Shown here: piece by piece, positions 16,655-24,980 of the stretch
Numbering within the stretch: the first letter of the stretch is position 1
Layout of the letters: each line of letters opens with the position of its first letter
Assembly: GCA_016709145.1 (NCBI GenBank)
Contig: JADJEK010000001.1
Span: forward strand, 1,116,001-1,180,000
DNA from: Planctomycetota bacterium
GTDB lineage: Bacteria > Planctomycetota > B15-G4 > JADJEK01
Length of the DNA stretch: 64,000 bases
Reading direction: 5' to 3'
Program-made: the position numbers and the translations under genes
The notes under the pieces: generated by a model
What the model was told of the DNA's origin: nothing
The model's database searches: none
The model's input: the letters and a program-made list of their open reading frames with translations, nothing else

Positions 16655-17980
16655 CTAACCTCGCAGGTAGTCGAGAGACACCGGAAGAAGGTCGAGGCCT
16701 TCTTCCCCGAGCCGGTGTTCAAAGAGCTGGCGAATGTCCTGTAGCGGGCGCGCGTCACCGCGGAATACAAAGCTCCGCGCATCCGCCCGGCCGCCGACAA
16801 GCATGATCAGTTCCATGATCGAACCAGCGTTCGCGGACTCTCCTTCGATCTCCATTTCGACGTGCGTGCCGTAATGCGCGACGATTCGCACGATCAACGA
16901 AATGGGGCGAGCATGCAGCGCCATCCCATCGGGGAGCACAAGTTCGAGACGTTGTACGCGCACAAACGTCCGCAAAGCCTCTTCCGCAAAGCGCTTACCA
17001 GACTCGAGTGAGAGGTGGGCGAAGCGCAAGCAGTAGTTCACCAAGCGATCGAGGAGCTCCGTCTTGTCGACGATGCGCGCAATTCGAGCCTTCGCAGCCT
17101 CGTAGCGAATGTCGTTCTCGTGCCTCTCGTAGAAGTGGACGAGCTGCGTTCCAACTTCGAGCAAATGCAGTGCGAGCGAGACGTGGCCGCGAAGCCGTGG
17201 CAGCGAACTGTGTCGCCCCTCGAGCGTCGTGTTCTTGATGTACGTGTCGTACTTCGACTGGAGGCTGTGCACCAGTCCTTCGTAGTGACGCGAACGCTCC
17301 TCATCGGTGTGCGCGAGCACGAAGTCCCTGAGCTCCTTGCGCCCGTCGATCCGAACGTCGCTTACCCAAGCCAACGATTGCGCTGCGGCGAGGTACTTCG
17401 TTGCGATCTCCGCGATTCGCTGCTCCTCCTCGACCACATCTTCCTCATCGATGTTGTGGTGGAGGTGAAGCCGAATCCCCTCATCGTGAACCGACTCCTC
17501 ATCCGCTCGATCGGACGGCACCTTGATCTCGAGTCTCCCGAGTTCCTCGTACAGCGCGCGCAGCAGCCCTGCCATCGACTGACTGATGAATTGGTTCGTA
17601 ACCTCTGTCTCTGAAAAGAATTGAGCCTCGACGTCCGTGCTGAGCTGAACCCCGTAACGCGGGAACCGTGCCAGCACGTGGCGCAGCGTCGACCCAACCG
17701 CCGCCAGCCCGCGCAGCGAGGCCACCAGTTCGGTGAAGTAGGAGTACGACTTGTTGTTTCGAGCGCCATGATCATCGAGCATCGTCTCGACGTCATGCGC
17801 CACCCGCCCGAGCTCGACGAAGTGCCGCCGATGCCACTCGGTTGGCGATCTCTGAACGAGGAGGTTGACGAAGCGGAGGCTGTCCTCGAGCTTCGAGCCA
17901 AGCACGGCTCGGAATTGCTCTTCCGAGATGATGCCCTGCCGCGCCCCGTCCGGTGTCGCTTCCGTTTGTGAGGGACCCAC
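16655..17980 (-). CDS. large helical protein with C-terminal HPr domain
   Basis: 441 residues. The last 100 form an HPr phosphocarrier domain: VQRLELVLPDGMALHARPIS places His356 at HPr position 15, with Arg and Pro at 17 and 18. ANAGSIMELIML places Ser387 at HPr position 46, the residue phosphorylated by HPr kinase in other bacteria. Residues 1-340 are helical, charged and unrecognised (HFVELGRVAHDVETMLDDHG, LHLHHNIDEEDVVEEEQRI, LALHLLEVGTQLVHFYERHENDI), with possible coiled coils. No other PTS gene is in the window. I infer a phosphorylation-controlled regulator rather than a sugar-transport carrier. Divergent from the sigma factor gene. Confidence 0.85.
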   Translation of the reverse strand: MGPSQTEATPDGARQGIISEEQFRAVLGSKLEDSLRFVNLLVQRSPTEWHRRHFVELGRVAHDVETMLDDHGARNNKSYSYFTELVASLRGLAAVGSTLRHVLARFPRYGVQLSTDVEAQFFSETEVTNQFISQSMAGLLRALYEELGRLEIKVPSDRADEESVHDEGIRLHLHHNIDEEDVVEEEQRIAEIATKYLAAAQSLAWVSDVRIDGRKELRDFVLAHTDEERSRHYEGLVHSLQSKYDTYIKNTTLEGRHSSLPRLRGHVSLALHLLEVGTQLVHFYERHENDIRYEAAKARIARIVDKTELLDRLVNYCLRFAHLSLESGKRFAEEALRTFVRVQRLELVLPDGMALHARPISLIVRIVAHYGTHVEMEIEGESANAGSIMELIMLVGGRADARSFVFRGDARPLQDIRQLFEHRLGEEGLDLLPVSLDYLRG

Positions 17981-18306
17981 GGCTGTTCCTCGCGAGAAGT
18001 CGTTCGAAGATCGGCCTTATCGGCCCGGAGCATACCCCGCATCAAGCACGTCGGCGCCCGATCGTGGCCGACAACTCCTGGCAACGCCGCCTGCGGACAG
18101 ATCAGAGGGTTCACGCGGTCCGTTGGGCTTTCGTGTCTTTGTGGGACAGGACCGAATCAAGATCCGGCGCTCGCAAAGCCGATGGTGGACCCCTGTCCGT
18201 CGATTCCTCGTCGACGCCCGGTTGTGTCCTGACGCTCGCACGGATTCGAGGGCGCCGGATCGCTCAGGACACCTCTCGCCGATTCTGCTTCGCACCCAAG
18301 CCCGCG
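17981..18306. other. 326-bp divergent intergenic region
   Basis: Separates the minus-strand HPr-fusion gene from the plus-strand sigma factor gene, so it should hold both promoters. The frame upstream of the sigma factor is open but does not resemble sigma proteins. GGCCTTATCGGCC near 18013 is a short inverted repeat. No confident promoter boxes. Confidence 0.4.
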
Positions 18307-19119
18307 GTGACACCCGTGCTCGAGACCTACCTGAAGGAAATCAACCAGGTTCCTCTCCTCACCGCCCAGCAGGAGAAGGACCTGGCGTACGACATCCGCA
18401 AAGGCAACGCGTCGGCGCGAGAACACATGATCCGCGCGAATCTCCGCCTCGTCGTCAGCATCGCCAAGCACTATTCGAACCGCGGACTCGCGCTGCTCGA
18501 TCTCATCGAGGATGGAAACGTCGGCCTCTTGAAGGCCGTCGAGCGCTTCGATCCTGCTCAGAACTGCCGGTTCTCGACCTACGCGACCTGGTGGATCCGC
18601 CAGTCGATTCGCCGCTCCCTCATCAACACGGGCAAAGCGGTTCGAATCCCCTCGTACATGGTTGAGCTGATCGCGAAGTGGAAGCGCGCGCGCCAAGACC
18701 TGCTGGACAAGAACGGGCGAGCACCGAGCGAGTACGAGCTCTCGCGTGCTCTCAACCTCAAGCTCAGCAGCGTACGCGCCGTGGAAAACGCGGAAGCATC
18801 CGCGTCGGCTTCACGGCAGTCGTTCAGCATCGAGGACTCCGTCAATCTCTCCGATACGATCGCCGACGAACGGACCGAGCGACCCGACGACATCGTTCTG
18901 AACGAAGCCGAGTTGCGAAAGATCCGCGAGATCCTCGCCGCCCTCGATGATCGTGAGCGCCAGATCCTCAAGCTGCGCTTCGGTCTCGATGGATCGGAAC
19001 CCATGACGCTCAAGGAGATCGGTCTCGAACTCGAACTGACGCGTGAACGCGTGCGCCAGATTCAAAACGAGGCCCTACGCAAGCTGAATGCGATCCTCTG
19101 CAAGGGATCAAAGCGCTGA
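18307..19119 (+). CDS. sigma-70 family RNA polymerase sigma factor (RpoD/RpoS-like)
   Basis: 270 residues from a GTG at 18307, chosen because region 1.2 begins at once (TPVLETYLKEINQVPLL); the true start could be slightly upstream. Region 2 is canonical (NLRLVVSIAKHYSNRGL, LIEDGNVGLLKAVERFD, RFSTYATWWIRQSIRRSL). Region 3 (RIPSYMVELIAKWKRA) and region 4 (LDDRERQILKLRFGLDG, TLKEIGLELELTRERVRQIQNEAL) are intact. The short N terminus without region 1.1 suggests a group 2 factor. The 3' end overlaps the hemW start by 32 bases. Confidence 0.92.
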   Translation: MTPVLETYLKEINQVPLLTAQQEKDLAYDIRKGNASAREHMIRANLRLVVSIAKHYSNRGLALLDLIEDGNVGLLKAVERFDPAQNCRFSTYATWWIRQSIRRSLINTGKAVRIPSYMVELIAKWKRARQDLLDKNGRAPSEYELSRALNLKLSSVRAVENAEASASASRQSFSIEDSVNLSDTIADERTERPDDIVLNEAELRKIREILAALDDRERQILKLRFGLDGSEPMTLKEIGLELELTRERVRQIQNEALRKLNAILCKGSKR

Positions 19120-20266
19120 ATCATCGGTTCGGTCCTCACGCCGAGTCCGTTCGATCTACGTGCACAGTCCGTTCTGCCGCCGACGATGCTCCTACTGCGA
19201 CTTTGCGATCGCGATCTTGCGGTCGAGCAGCGACGTCGACCGCTTCCTCGACGGGATCTCCCTCGAGCTCGAGCACTTCGGCGACTCCCTTCGGCCCCGC
19301 ACGCTGTACGTCGGTGGGGGAACTCCATCGCGACTCGCACCCGCAGACCTGCGAGAGTTCTTCGCCCGACTCGATCGCACGATCGACCGCAGGTCGGTGC
19401 TCGAGTTCACCGTCGAGGCCAACCCGGAAGACGTGACTCCAGACCGCGCCGTGGTGCTCCGCGAGGCCGGTGTCACCCGGGTCAGCCTCGGCGTCCAATC
19501 GCTCGATCCCGAGACCCTCCGACAACTCGGGCGCCGTCACACCCCCGAACAGGTGCGTCACGCCGTGACCCTGTTGCGCGACGCCGGTATCCGATCGATC
19601 AACGTGGACCTGATCTTTGCCGTCCCTGGCCAGACGCCTTCGATTCTCGACGCCGACCTGACGAAGTTCATCGAACTCCCAACTCACCATGTTTCGGCCT
19701 ACAACTTGACCTACGAGGACCGCACACCTCTGCGCTCCCTGGAATTGCTCGGCCGACTCACCCGCCAAGAACCAGACTCCGAGCTCGTTGCCTTTCGACT
19801 CGTCCACGAACGCCTCGCCGAGGCCGGGTTCGCAGCCTACGAGATCTCGAACTACGCCAAGCCGGGGCACCAGAGCCTCCACAACCTCACTTACTGGAAC
19901 AATGAAGAGTATTTGGGGGTCGGTCCAAGCGCCGTCAGCTGCGTCGGTCACGTGCGCTGGAGAAACGAGCCTGACCTCGACGTGTGGTTCTCGACTCTCC
20001 GGCAAGGGCTCCGTCCTGTCGCGGACGCTGAGTCCTTGGCCCCCGATCGATTCATCGGTGAGTCGTTCGCCCTCGCGCTCCGAACGAGCAGAGGCGTTCT
20101 CCTGTCGCGCCTTGAGCGGCGCGCTCGAATGCCGATCGATCGGGAACGCCTCGATCGCATTGTGCGCCTGATGGAGCTTCGGCTCCTCGAGCGGGAGGGT
20201 CCCCGAATTCGACTGACCCCGCGTGGCCGAGAACTAGCGGACTGTGTTGCCGCCGAGTTGATCTGA
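19088..20266 (+). CDS. hemW: HemW-type radical SAM protein (heme chaperone)
   Basis: 392 residues. The radical-SAM cluster motif is CRRRCSYCDF (Cys30, 34, 37), followed by LYVGGGTPS and the glutamate strand VEANPEDVT. SLGVQSLDPETLRQLGR and HVSAYNLTYED match HemN/HemW proteins. HNLTYW fits the HNxxYW heme-binding motif of HemW, and the N-terminal residues specific to the coproporphyrinogen dehydrogenase HemN are absent. Start is uncertain: the ATG at 19088 lies inside the end of the sigma factor gene. Confidence 0.88.
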   Translation: MRSSARDQSAESSVRSSRRVRSIYVHSPFCRRRCSYCDFAIAILRSSSDVDRFLDGISLELEHFGDSLRPRTLYVGGGTPSRLAPADLREFFARLDRTIDRRSVLEFTVEANPEDVTPDRAVVLREAGVTRVSLGVQSLDPETLRQLGRRHTPEQVRHAVTLLRDAGIRSINVDLIFAVPGQTPSILDADLTKFIELPTHHVSAYNLTYEDRTPLRSLELLGRLTRQEPDSELVAFRLVHERLAEAGFAAYEISNYAKPGHQSLHNLTYWNNEEYLGVGPSAVSCVGHVRWRNEPDLDVWFSTLRQGLRPVADAESLAPDRFIGESFALALRTSRGVLLSRLERRARMPIDRERLDRIVRLMELRLLEREGPRIRLTPRGRELADCVAAELI

Positions 20267-20459
20267 CTCTTCGCGGATCCCCTCTCGAAACTTTCCTGGG
20301 ATGGCTTTCGCTGCCGTCTGTTGACCGCGTCGCTCGAGCACCGAACAATCCGAGCTCTGGACTCGGACGCTCGCTCGCACCAGCCAGACGAGCTCGCGTT
20401 GCGATGAAACTTCCGGACGCCGTCGCAAGTCGACCGACGTCAACACACGGAGCTGCATC

Positions 20460-21131
20460 GTGACCTCTCGTGACACGACCTCGTCGACGAACTCCGACGT
20501 CCGTCGCGCGTGGCGCGCCCTCTGCGAACTGAAGGGCGTCCGCGACCTCCCGTCAAAAGCCCCGAGCTCGACCGACGCCGTCACCGAACTCTTGTTCGAC
20601 CACGTTCTGCGCTTCGACTCGTCTCGGTTCCTCTACCTCCTCACGAATCTCCAGATCGATCGCATGGACATCGCCGCGCGATCCTTCTGCGCCGAGCGAG
20701 CGCTCCTGCTCGATCCCGCGCTGCTGGCGGAGGAGACCCTCTGTGTCTTGTTCCAGCAGACGGTTCAAGGAGTACGCAAGAAGCCCTTCGCGGACTGGGC
20801 CCGTGCCGCGATGGAGGACGCAGCGAACGACGCCATCGATCAACCCGAACTCGCACCACCGCACGAACTCGGAAAAACGCCAGTCGATCGCCGTATCGTT
20901 CGAGAACTCGCGCACCTCGTCAATCGACTCGAACTCCGCGCCAGACGCATCGCATGGCAACACCTCGTCGAAGGAGCCGACGCCCGGAGCATTTCGGACG
21001 CGACCGGTCAGCCCTTCGAGTACGTGGAGTTCGTCTTGGCGCGCCATGTCGACCCGACGCGCCGAACTCTCGAGTCGCGGCGATCGTCGAAACGCCCTCG
21101 TCGCTCCGACGAAGATCGCTCGAGCGCCTGA
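20460..21131 (+). CDS. protein of unknown function, possibly a degenerate sigma-like protein
   Basis: 223 residues from a GTG at 20460. It is helical and charged, with a Ser/Arg-rich tail (SRRSSKRPRRSDEDRSS). The segment RRIAWQHLVEGADARSISDATGQPFEYVEFVLARH near the C terminus reads like a helix-turn-helix, and EETLCVLFQQTVQG / DWARAAMEDAANDAID could be a region-2-like helix. This is too weak to name. It precedes a TTG-started amidotransferase by 109 bp on the same strand. Confidence 0.5.
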   Translation: MTSRDTTSSTNSDVRRAWRALCELKGVRDLPSKAPSSTDAVTELLFDHVLRFDSSRFLYLLTNLQIDRMDIAARSFCAERALLLDPALLAEETLCVLFQQTVQGVRKKPFADWARAAMEDAANDAIDQPELAPPHELGKTPVDRRIVRELAHLVNRLELRARRIAWQHLVEGADARSISDATGQPFEYVEFVLARHVDPTRRTLESRRSSKRPRRSDEDRSSA

Positions 21132-21240
21132 CGTCGTCATCCGCCGATGGAGACGTGGCCGCATTCCGCGGTCCACCTCTGTCCTCTTGCCGACTGCTAC
21201 ACTCCGCAACTCCCTCGGTTCCGCTCGGACTCCGCGCGCG

Positions 21241-21852
21241 TTGATTCTCGTCGTCGACAATCACGACTCGTTCACGTTCAATCTCGCGCAACTCTTCGGG
21301 GCGTTGGACGCCGATTGCGTCGTTCACCGAGCCGACTCTCGACCTGTTCACGAACTCCTCGAACTCGAGCCCGACGCGGTCGTCATTTCTCCGGGTCCCG
21401 GACATCCTCGAGACGCCTCCTACAGCCTGTCGATCTTGCGCGCGATTCTCGGTCGCGTGCCGGTGCTCGGCGTGTGTCTGGGGCACCAGTGCCTCGCGAC
21501 CTTGCTGGGAGGAGACGTCGTTCCGGCGGTGCGCCCGGTCCACGGACTAGCCTCCGCCGTGACCCACTGCGGCTCGCATCTCTTCGCGGATCTTCCATCA
21601 CCGCTCGACGTCGGTCGGTATCACTCGCTGATCGTTCGAGACCTCACGCTTCCTGCGTCGACCCATGTTTGCGCCCGCTCGACCGCCGGCGAAATCATGG
21701 CCTTCATCGAGCCCTCTGCGAACGCCTACGCCGTCCAGTTCCATCCGGAGTCTTTCCTGACTCCATTCGGATCTCAGATCATCCGCAACTTCTTGAACGT
21801 CGTGGAAACCGATGCAACTCTTCGCCGAGCGTCTCCACCAACGCTGCCGTGA
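21241..21852 (+). CDS. glutamine amidotransferase (anthranilate / aminodeoxychorismate synthase component II)
   Basis: 203 residues from a TTG at 21241, which directly precedes the conserved first strand ILVVDNHDSFTFNLAQ. Class I glutaminase triad: Cys in GVCLGHQCLA, His and Glu in VQFHPESF. VISPGPGHPRDA and GRYHSLIV are further family motifs. TrpG and PabA cannot be separated without the partner synthase, which is not in the window. The 3' end overlaps pyrF by 41 bases. Confidence 0.88.
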   Translation: MILVVDNHDSFTFNLAQLFGALDADCVVHRADSRPVHELLELEPDAVVISPGPGHPRDASYSLSILRAILGRVPVLGVCLGHQCLATLLGGDVVPAVRPVHGLASAVTHCGSHLFADLPSPLDVGRYHSLIVRDLTLPASTHVCARSTAGEIMAFIEPSANAYAVQFHPESFLTPFGSQIIRNFLNVVETDATLRRASPPTLP

Positions 21853-22714
21853 ACTCCGTTCCTCAGTCGTCGTCGGTCTCGATCCGAAACCGAACCTTCT
21901 CTCGTCGCGCCAAGAGCACGACGGCAAGGCTTCGACTCGAGCTCTCGCAAGGAGTTACGTCGCCTTCGCTCGGGACATCGTCGACGCTGTCGCCGACGTC
22001 GCTCTCGCGATCAAGGTTCAGGTCGCGTGCTACGAAGCCCTTGGGCTTCCCGGGATCCGCGCGTACGTCGAGACCCTTCGAGCGATCAAAGCCCGCGGGA
22101 TCCCCGTCATCGGCGACATCAAGCGCGGCGACATCGGCATTTCTTCTGCCGGTTATCTGGATGGACACTTCGGTCGAACCGCCAAAGCAGGTGGATACGA
22201 CGCCGACGCCGTGACCCTCAGTCCTTACCTTGGCTTCGACACCATCGAACCCTGGATGGAAGCGTGCCGGACCAACGGAAAGGGCCTATTCCTGCTCGTC
22301 CGCACGTCCAACCCTTCCGCTCGAGACTTGCAGGACCTCATCGTCGATGGCGCTCCTCTCTATGCATCGGTGGCCCGCCTCGTCGATCGCTGGGGCGAGC
22401 CCGTGCGGGGCAGCTCCGGGTATTCCTCGATCGGTGCTGTCGTCGGCGCCACGTACCCGGCCGAACTTCTGGCGATCCGACGCGCTCATCCGACTCTTTG
22501 GATCCTCGTCCCGGGATACGGCGCTCAAGGCGGAACGGCCGCTGACGTCGCCCCGGCCTTCGACGCCGATGGGGCGGGTCTCCTGGTTTCCTCATCACGT
22601 GGAATCCTCGCCGCCTACCGCGAATCCGAGAAGCTCGGCGTCCCCGCCGTCGAACACGTCCGACGAGCGGCTCTCTCGATGCGCGACGACTTGCTCCACG
22701 CTTGGAGACGGTGA
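21812..22714 (+). CDS. pyrF: orotidine 5'-phosphate decarboxylase (subfamily 2)
   Basis: Final step of UMP synthesis. 300 residues, the length of the long subfamily. Catalytic lysine and aspartates sit in VIGDIKRGDIGISS; VVGLDPKP and the phosphate-loop region LVPGYGAQGG are present. The ATG overlaps the amidotransferase gene and the stop is six bases before bshC, so translation of this stretch is probably coupled. With pyrBI at 4-5 kb, the window holds steps two and six of the pathway. Confidence 0.95.
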   Translation: MQLFAERLHQRCRELRSSVVVGLDPKPNLLSSRQEHDGKASTRALARSYVAFARDIVDAVADVALAIKVQVACYEALGLPGIRAYVETLRAIKARGIPVIGDIKRGDIGISSAGYLDGHFGRTAKAGGYDADAVTLSPYLGFDTIEPWMEACRTNGKGLFLLVRTSNPSARDLQDLIVDGAPLYASVARLVDRWGEPVRGSSGYSSIGAVVGATYPAELLAIRRAHPTLWILVPGYGAQGGTAADVAPAFDADGAGLLVSSSRGILAAYRESEKLGVPAVEHVRRAALSMRDDLLHAWRR

Positions 22715-22720
22715 TCCACG

Positions 22721-24283
22721 GTGAACCTTCGACCGGCCGACCTTCCGCCTCAGCTCGCTCCGTTTCCAACGGAGCTGCTCTCCGATCCGTGGGTCGCCGA
22801 TCGACTCGGCGGAGCGTGGAACGATCCGAGCGCTCTCGAACGCGCCATCGATCGCTTCGATCGCAGGAGCTACGCGCGGACCGAGCTCTCACGTCGACTC
22901 CGCGCCGATCAATCGCGGTGGAGAGCCGACGACTCCGCGCTCGATGCGTGCGACCGACTCGGTGACGCTCGATCTCTGTGCGTCGTCAGCGGCCAACAAC
23001 CCGGCTTCCTGACCGGACCGCTCTATTCGATCTACAAGATCGCGACGACGATCGCGCTCGCGCGCCGCTGGACGACGCAGTTCGATCGACTCTTCATTCC
23101 CGTGTTTTGGATCGCGTCCGACGATCACGACCTCGCCGAAATGGAGTCGTGCTCCACCGTGACCCTCGACGGCGCTCTGCGCCGCGTACGCCTCTCGCTC
23201 GGTTCCGCCCACACCTCCGTCTCACGACTCCCCCTCCCCACCGAAGCCGCTGAACGCATCACCGAGTTCCTCGCCGCGGCCCAACTCACGGACCTCTCCG
23301 CCAACTTGCGCGAAGCCTTGGCGCCGGCGCCCGACGATCGACCCGTCGATCTCTTCGCGCGCATCGTGACTCACCTGTTCCGAAACACGGGTCTCGTGCT
23401 GTTCGAACCCAGGTCGTTCGCGGATCTCAGTTGGCCATTCCTCCGACGCCACGTCGAACATCCGGAGCGCATGACGAGCGCTCTGCGTGCGGGCGCCGAT
23501 GCCCTGCGTGCACGCGCTCGTGCGGCACCGCTTCGCGACGACGTTCCATCCTGCGTGTTCGTCGCTCAGCACGACCGTCGGCGACGCTTCGATCCCGCAA
23601 CTTCGTCCCTCGATGTCGTCGACGCTATCGCGCGAACCGATCCGTCGGCTGTCACGCCGGACGCTGCGCTTCGTCCACTGATGCAATCCTGTCTGTTGCC
23701 TGCTCCTGCGTTCGTCGGCGGACCCGGTGAGCTTGCGTACTGGCTGCAGCTCCAACGCGCGTTCGAACTCGATGACGTCCCACAGCCCCTGTTCATCCCG
23801 CGCCTCTCCGCTTCGTTGCTCGAACCCAAAGTGCGCCGCGCGTTCGAGTCCTCGGGCTCCGACCCCGTGCGAGCGCTCGAACCTCCTCCTGCGCAACCCG
23901 CAACACCAGCACCCGAGATCGACGCGGCCGCAAAGCGAATCCTCGGCGCGTTCGATGAGTTCGGCCGCTCGCTCCCCCCGTCGACGAACGTTCGTCGCAA
24001 ACTCGACGACCTGCGCCGCGCATTCTCCGACTCGGTCACGAAGCTCGCCGATCTCGCGACGCGCGAGGCCGATCAAGACGCCGCGCTCGCGCGACGACGC
24101 AGCGAGTTGTTGACCGCCCACTTGCGTCCTGGTGGCCAACTCCAGGAGCGTGTCGTGAACGCCCTTCCGTTCGCCGCGCGCTACGGCGAGGATCTGTTCG
24201 CACGCATTGCCGAGCGCATCGATCCCTTCGACGCGCGCCACGTCTTCGTCGATCTCGTGCCCTCGGGAGTCTCCGGTGATTGA
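22721..24283 (+). CDS. bshC: bacillithiol biosynthesis cysteine-adding enzyme BshC
   Basis: 520 residues from a GTG at 22721. BshC joins cysteine to GlcN-malate in the last step of bacillithiol synthesis. Signatures are strong: VVSGQQPGFLTGPLYSIYKIATTIALA, PVFWIASDDHDLAE, and ACPAFVGGPGE-like CLLPAPAFVGGPGELAYW. A predicted coiled coil (RRKLDDLRRAFSDSVTKLADL) near residue 440 is also a family feature. Its stop overlaps the bshB start by eight bases. Confidence 0.93.
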   Translation: MNLRPADLPPQLAPFPTELLSDPWVADRLGGAWNDPSALERAIDRFDRRSYARTELSRRLRADQSRWRADDSALDACDRLGDARSLCVVSGQQPGFLTGPLYSIYKIATTIALARRWTTQFDRLFIPVFWIASDDHDLAEMESCSTVTLDGALRRVRLSLGSAHTSVSRLPLPTEAAERITEFLAAAQLTDLSANLREALAPAPDDRPVDLFARIVTHLFRNTGLVLFEPRSFADLSWPFLRRHVEHPERMTSALRAGADALRARARAAPLRDDVPSCVFVAQHDRRRRFDPATSSLDVVDAIARTDPSAVTPDAALRPLMQSCLLPAPAFVGGPGELAYWLQLQRAFELDDVPQPLFIPRLSASLLEPKVRRAFESSGSDPVRALEPPPAQPATPAPEIDAAAKRILGAFDEFGRSLPPSTNVRRKLDDLRRAFSDSVTKLADLATREADQDAALARRRSELLTAHLRPGGQLQERVVNALPFAARYGEDLFARIAERIDPFDARHVFVDLVPSGVSGD

Positions 24284-24980
24284 CGTCCTCGCGATCGGTG
24301 CTCATCCAGACGACATCGAGCTGTTCGCCGGTGGGACGCTCGCGCACTTCCGACGGCGCGGCGCCAACGTCGGGCTCTTGCACCTCACACGCGGCGAGGC
24401 AGCCTCACGCGGCTCGCCCGAACTGCGCGCCCGCGAAGCGCGCGCGGCCGCCGACGTGCTCGGCGCGAGCGAACTCCGCATCCTCGATCTCGGCGACGGT
24501 TCGCTTCGCGATGACGACCGCTCGCGCGCAGCCGTCATCGACGTGATGCGACTTTGGACGCCGCGACTCGTGCTCGCTCAGTTGCCGACCGACGATCATC
24601 CGGATCACGCTGCGGCGGGCGCGATCGCCAAGTCCGCCTGGTACCTCTCCGGAATTCGCAACATCGCTCGCGGCTTGGATCCACACCGCCCGCGCTCCCT
24701 GTGGTTCTTCCCGTGCCACGAGGTCCCTCCTCCGCAACTCGTCGTCACGCTGACTCCCTCGGACGTCGAAACCAAGCGAGCGGCTCTCGCGTGCTACGAC
24801 TCTCAGTTCATGCGCCGTTCGGACGCCGAGGTTTCGACGCGCATCTCGGACCCAGCGTTCCTCGACGGCATGGCCGCGCGGACCCGCGCATGGGGATCTC
24901 TCGTCGGCGCGCAGTTCGGCGAGCCCTTCGTATTGCCTGGGCCCTTGCCCGTCGACGATCCCATGGCGTTGCTGCGATGA
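24276..24980 (+). CDS. bshB: bacillithiol biosynthesis deacetylase BshB (BshB1 type)
   Basis: 234 residues from a GTG at 24276 overlapping the bshC stop. LmbE/PIG-L zinc deacetylase: DVLAIGAHPDDIELFAGGTL supplies His10 and Asp13, and DDHPDHAAAG supplies the third zinc ligand and the catalytic region. It removes acetyl from GlcNAc-malate. Identity is fixed by position between bshC and bshA. The stop shares four bases with bshA (ATGA). Confidence 0.9.
   Translation: MIDVLAIGAHPDDIELFAGGTLAHFRRRGANVGLLHLTRGEAASRGSPELRAREARAAADVLGASELRILDLGDGSLRDDDRSRAAVIDVMRLWTPRLVLAQLPTDDHPDHAAAGAIAKSAWYLSGIRNIARGLDPHRPRSLWFFPCHEVPPPQLVVTLTPSDVETKRAALACYDSQFMRRSDAEVSTRISDPAFLDGMAARTRAWGSLVGAQFGEPFVLPGPLPVDDPMALLR

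Noticed and set aside
16560..16743. Plus-strand frame with protein-like residues before and across the 3' end of the HPr-fusion gene
   Set aside because: No good start or ribosome-binding site, and half of it is antisense to a clear gene.
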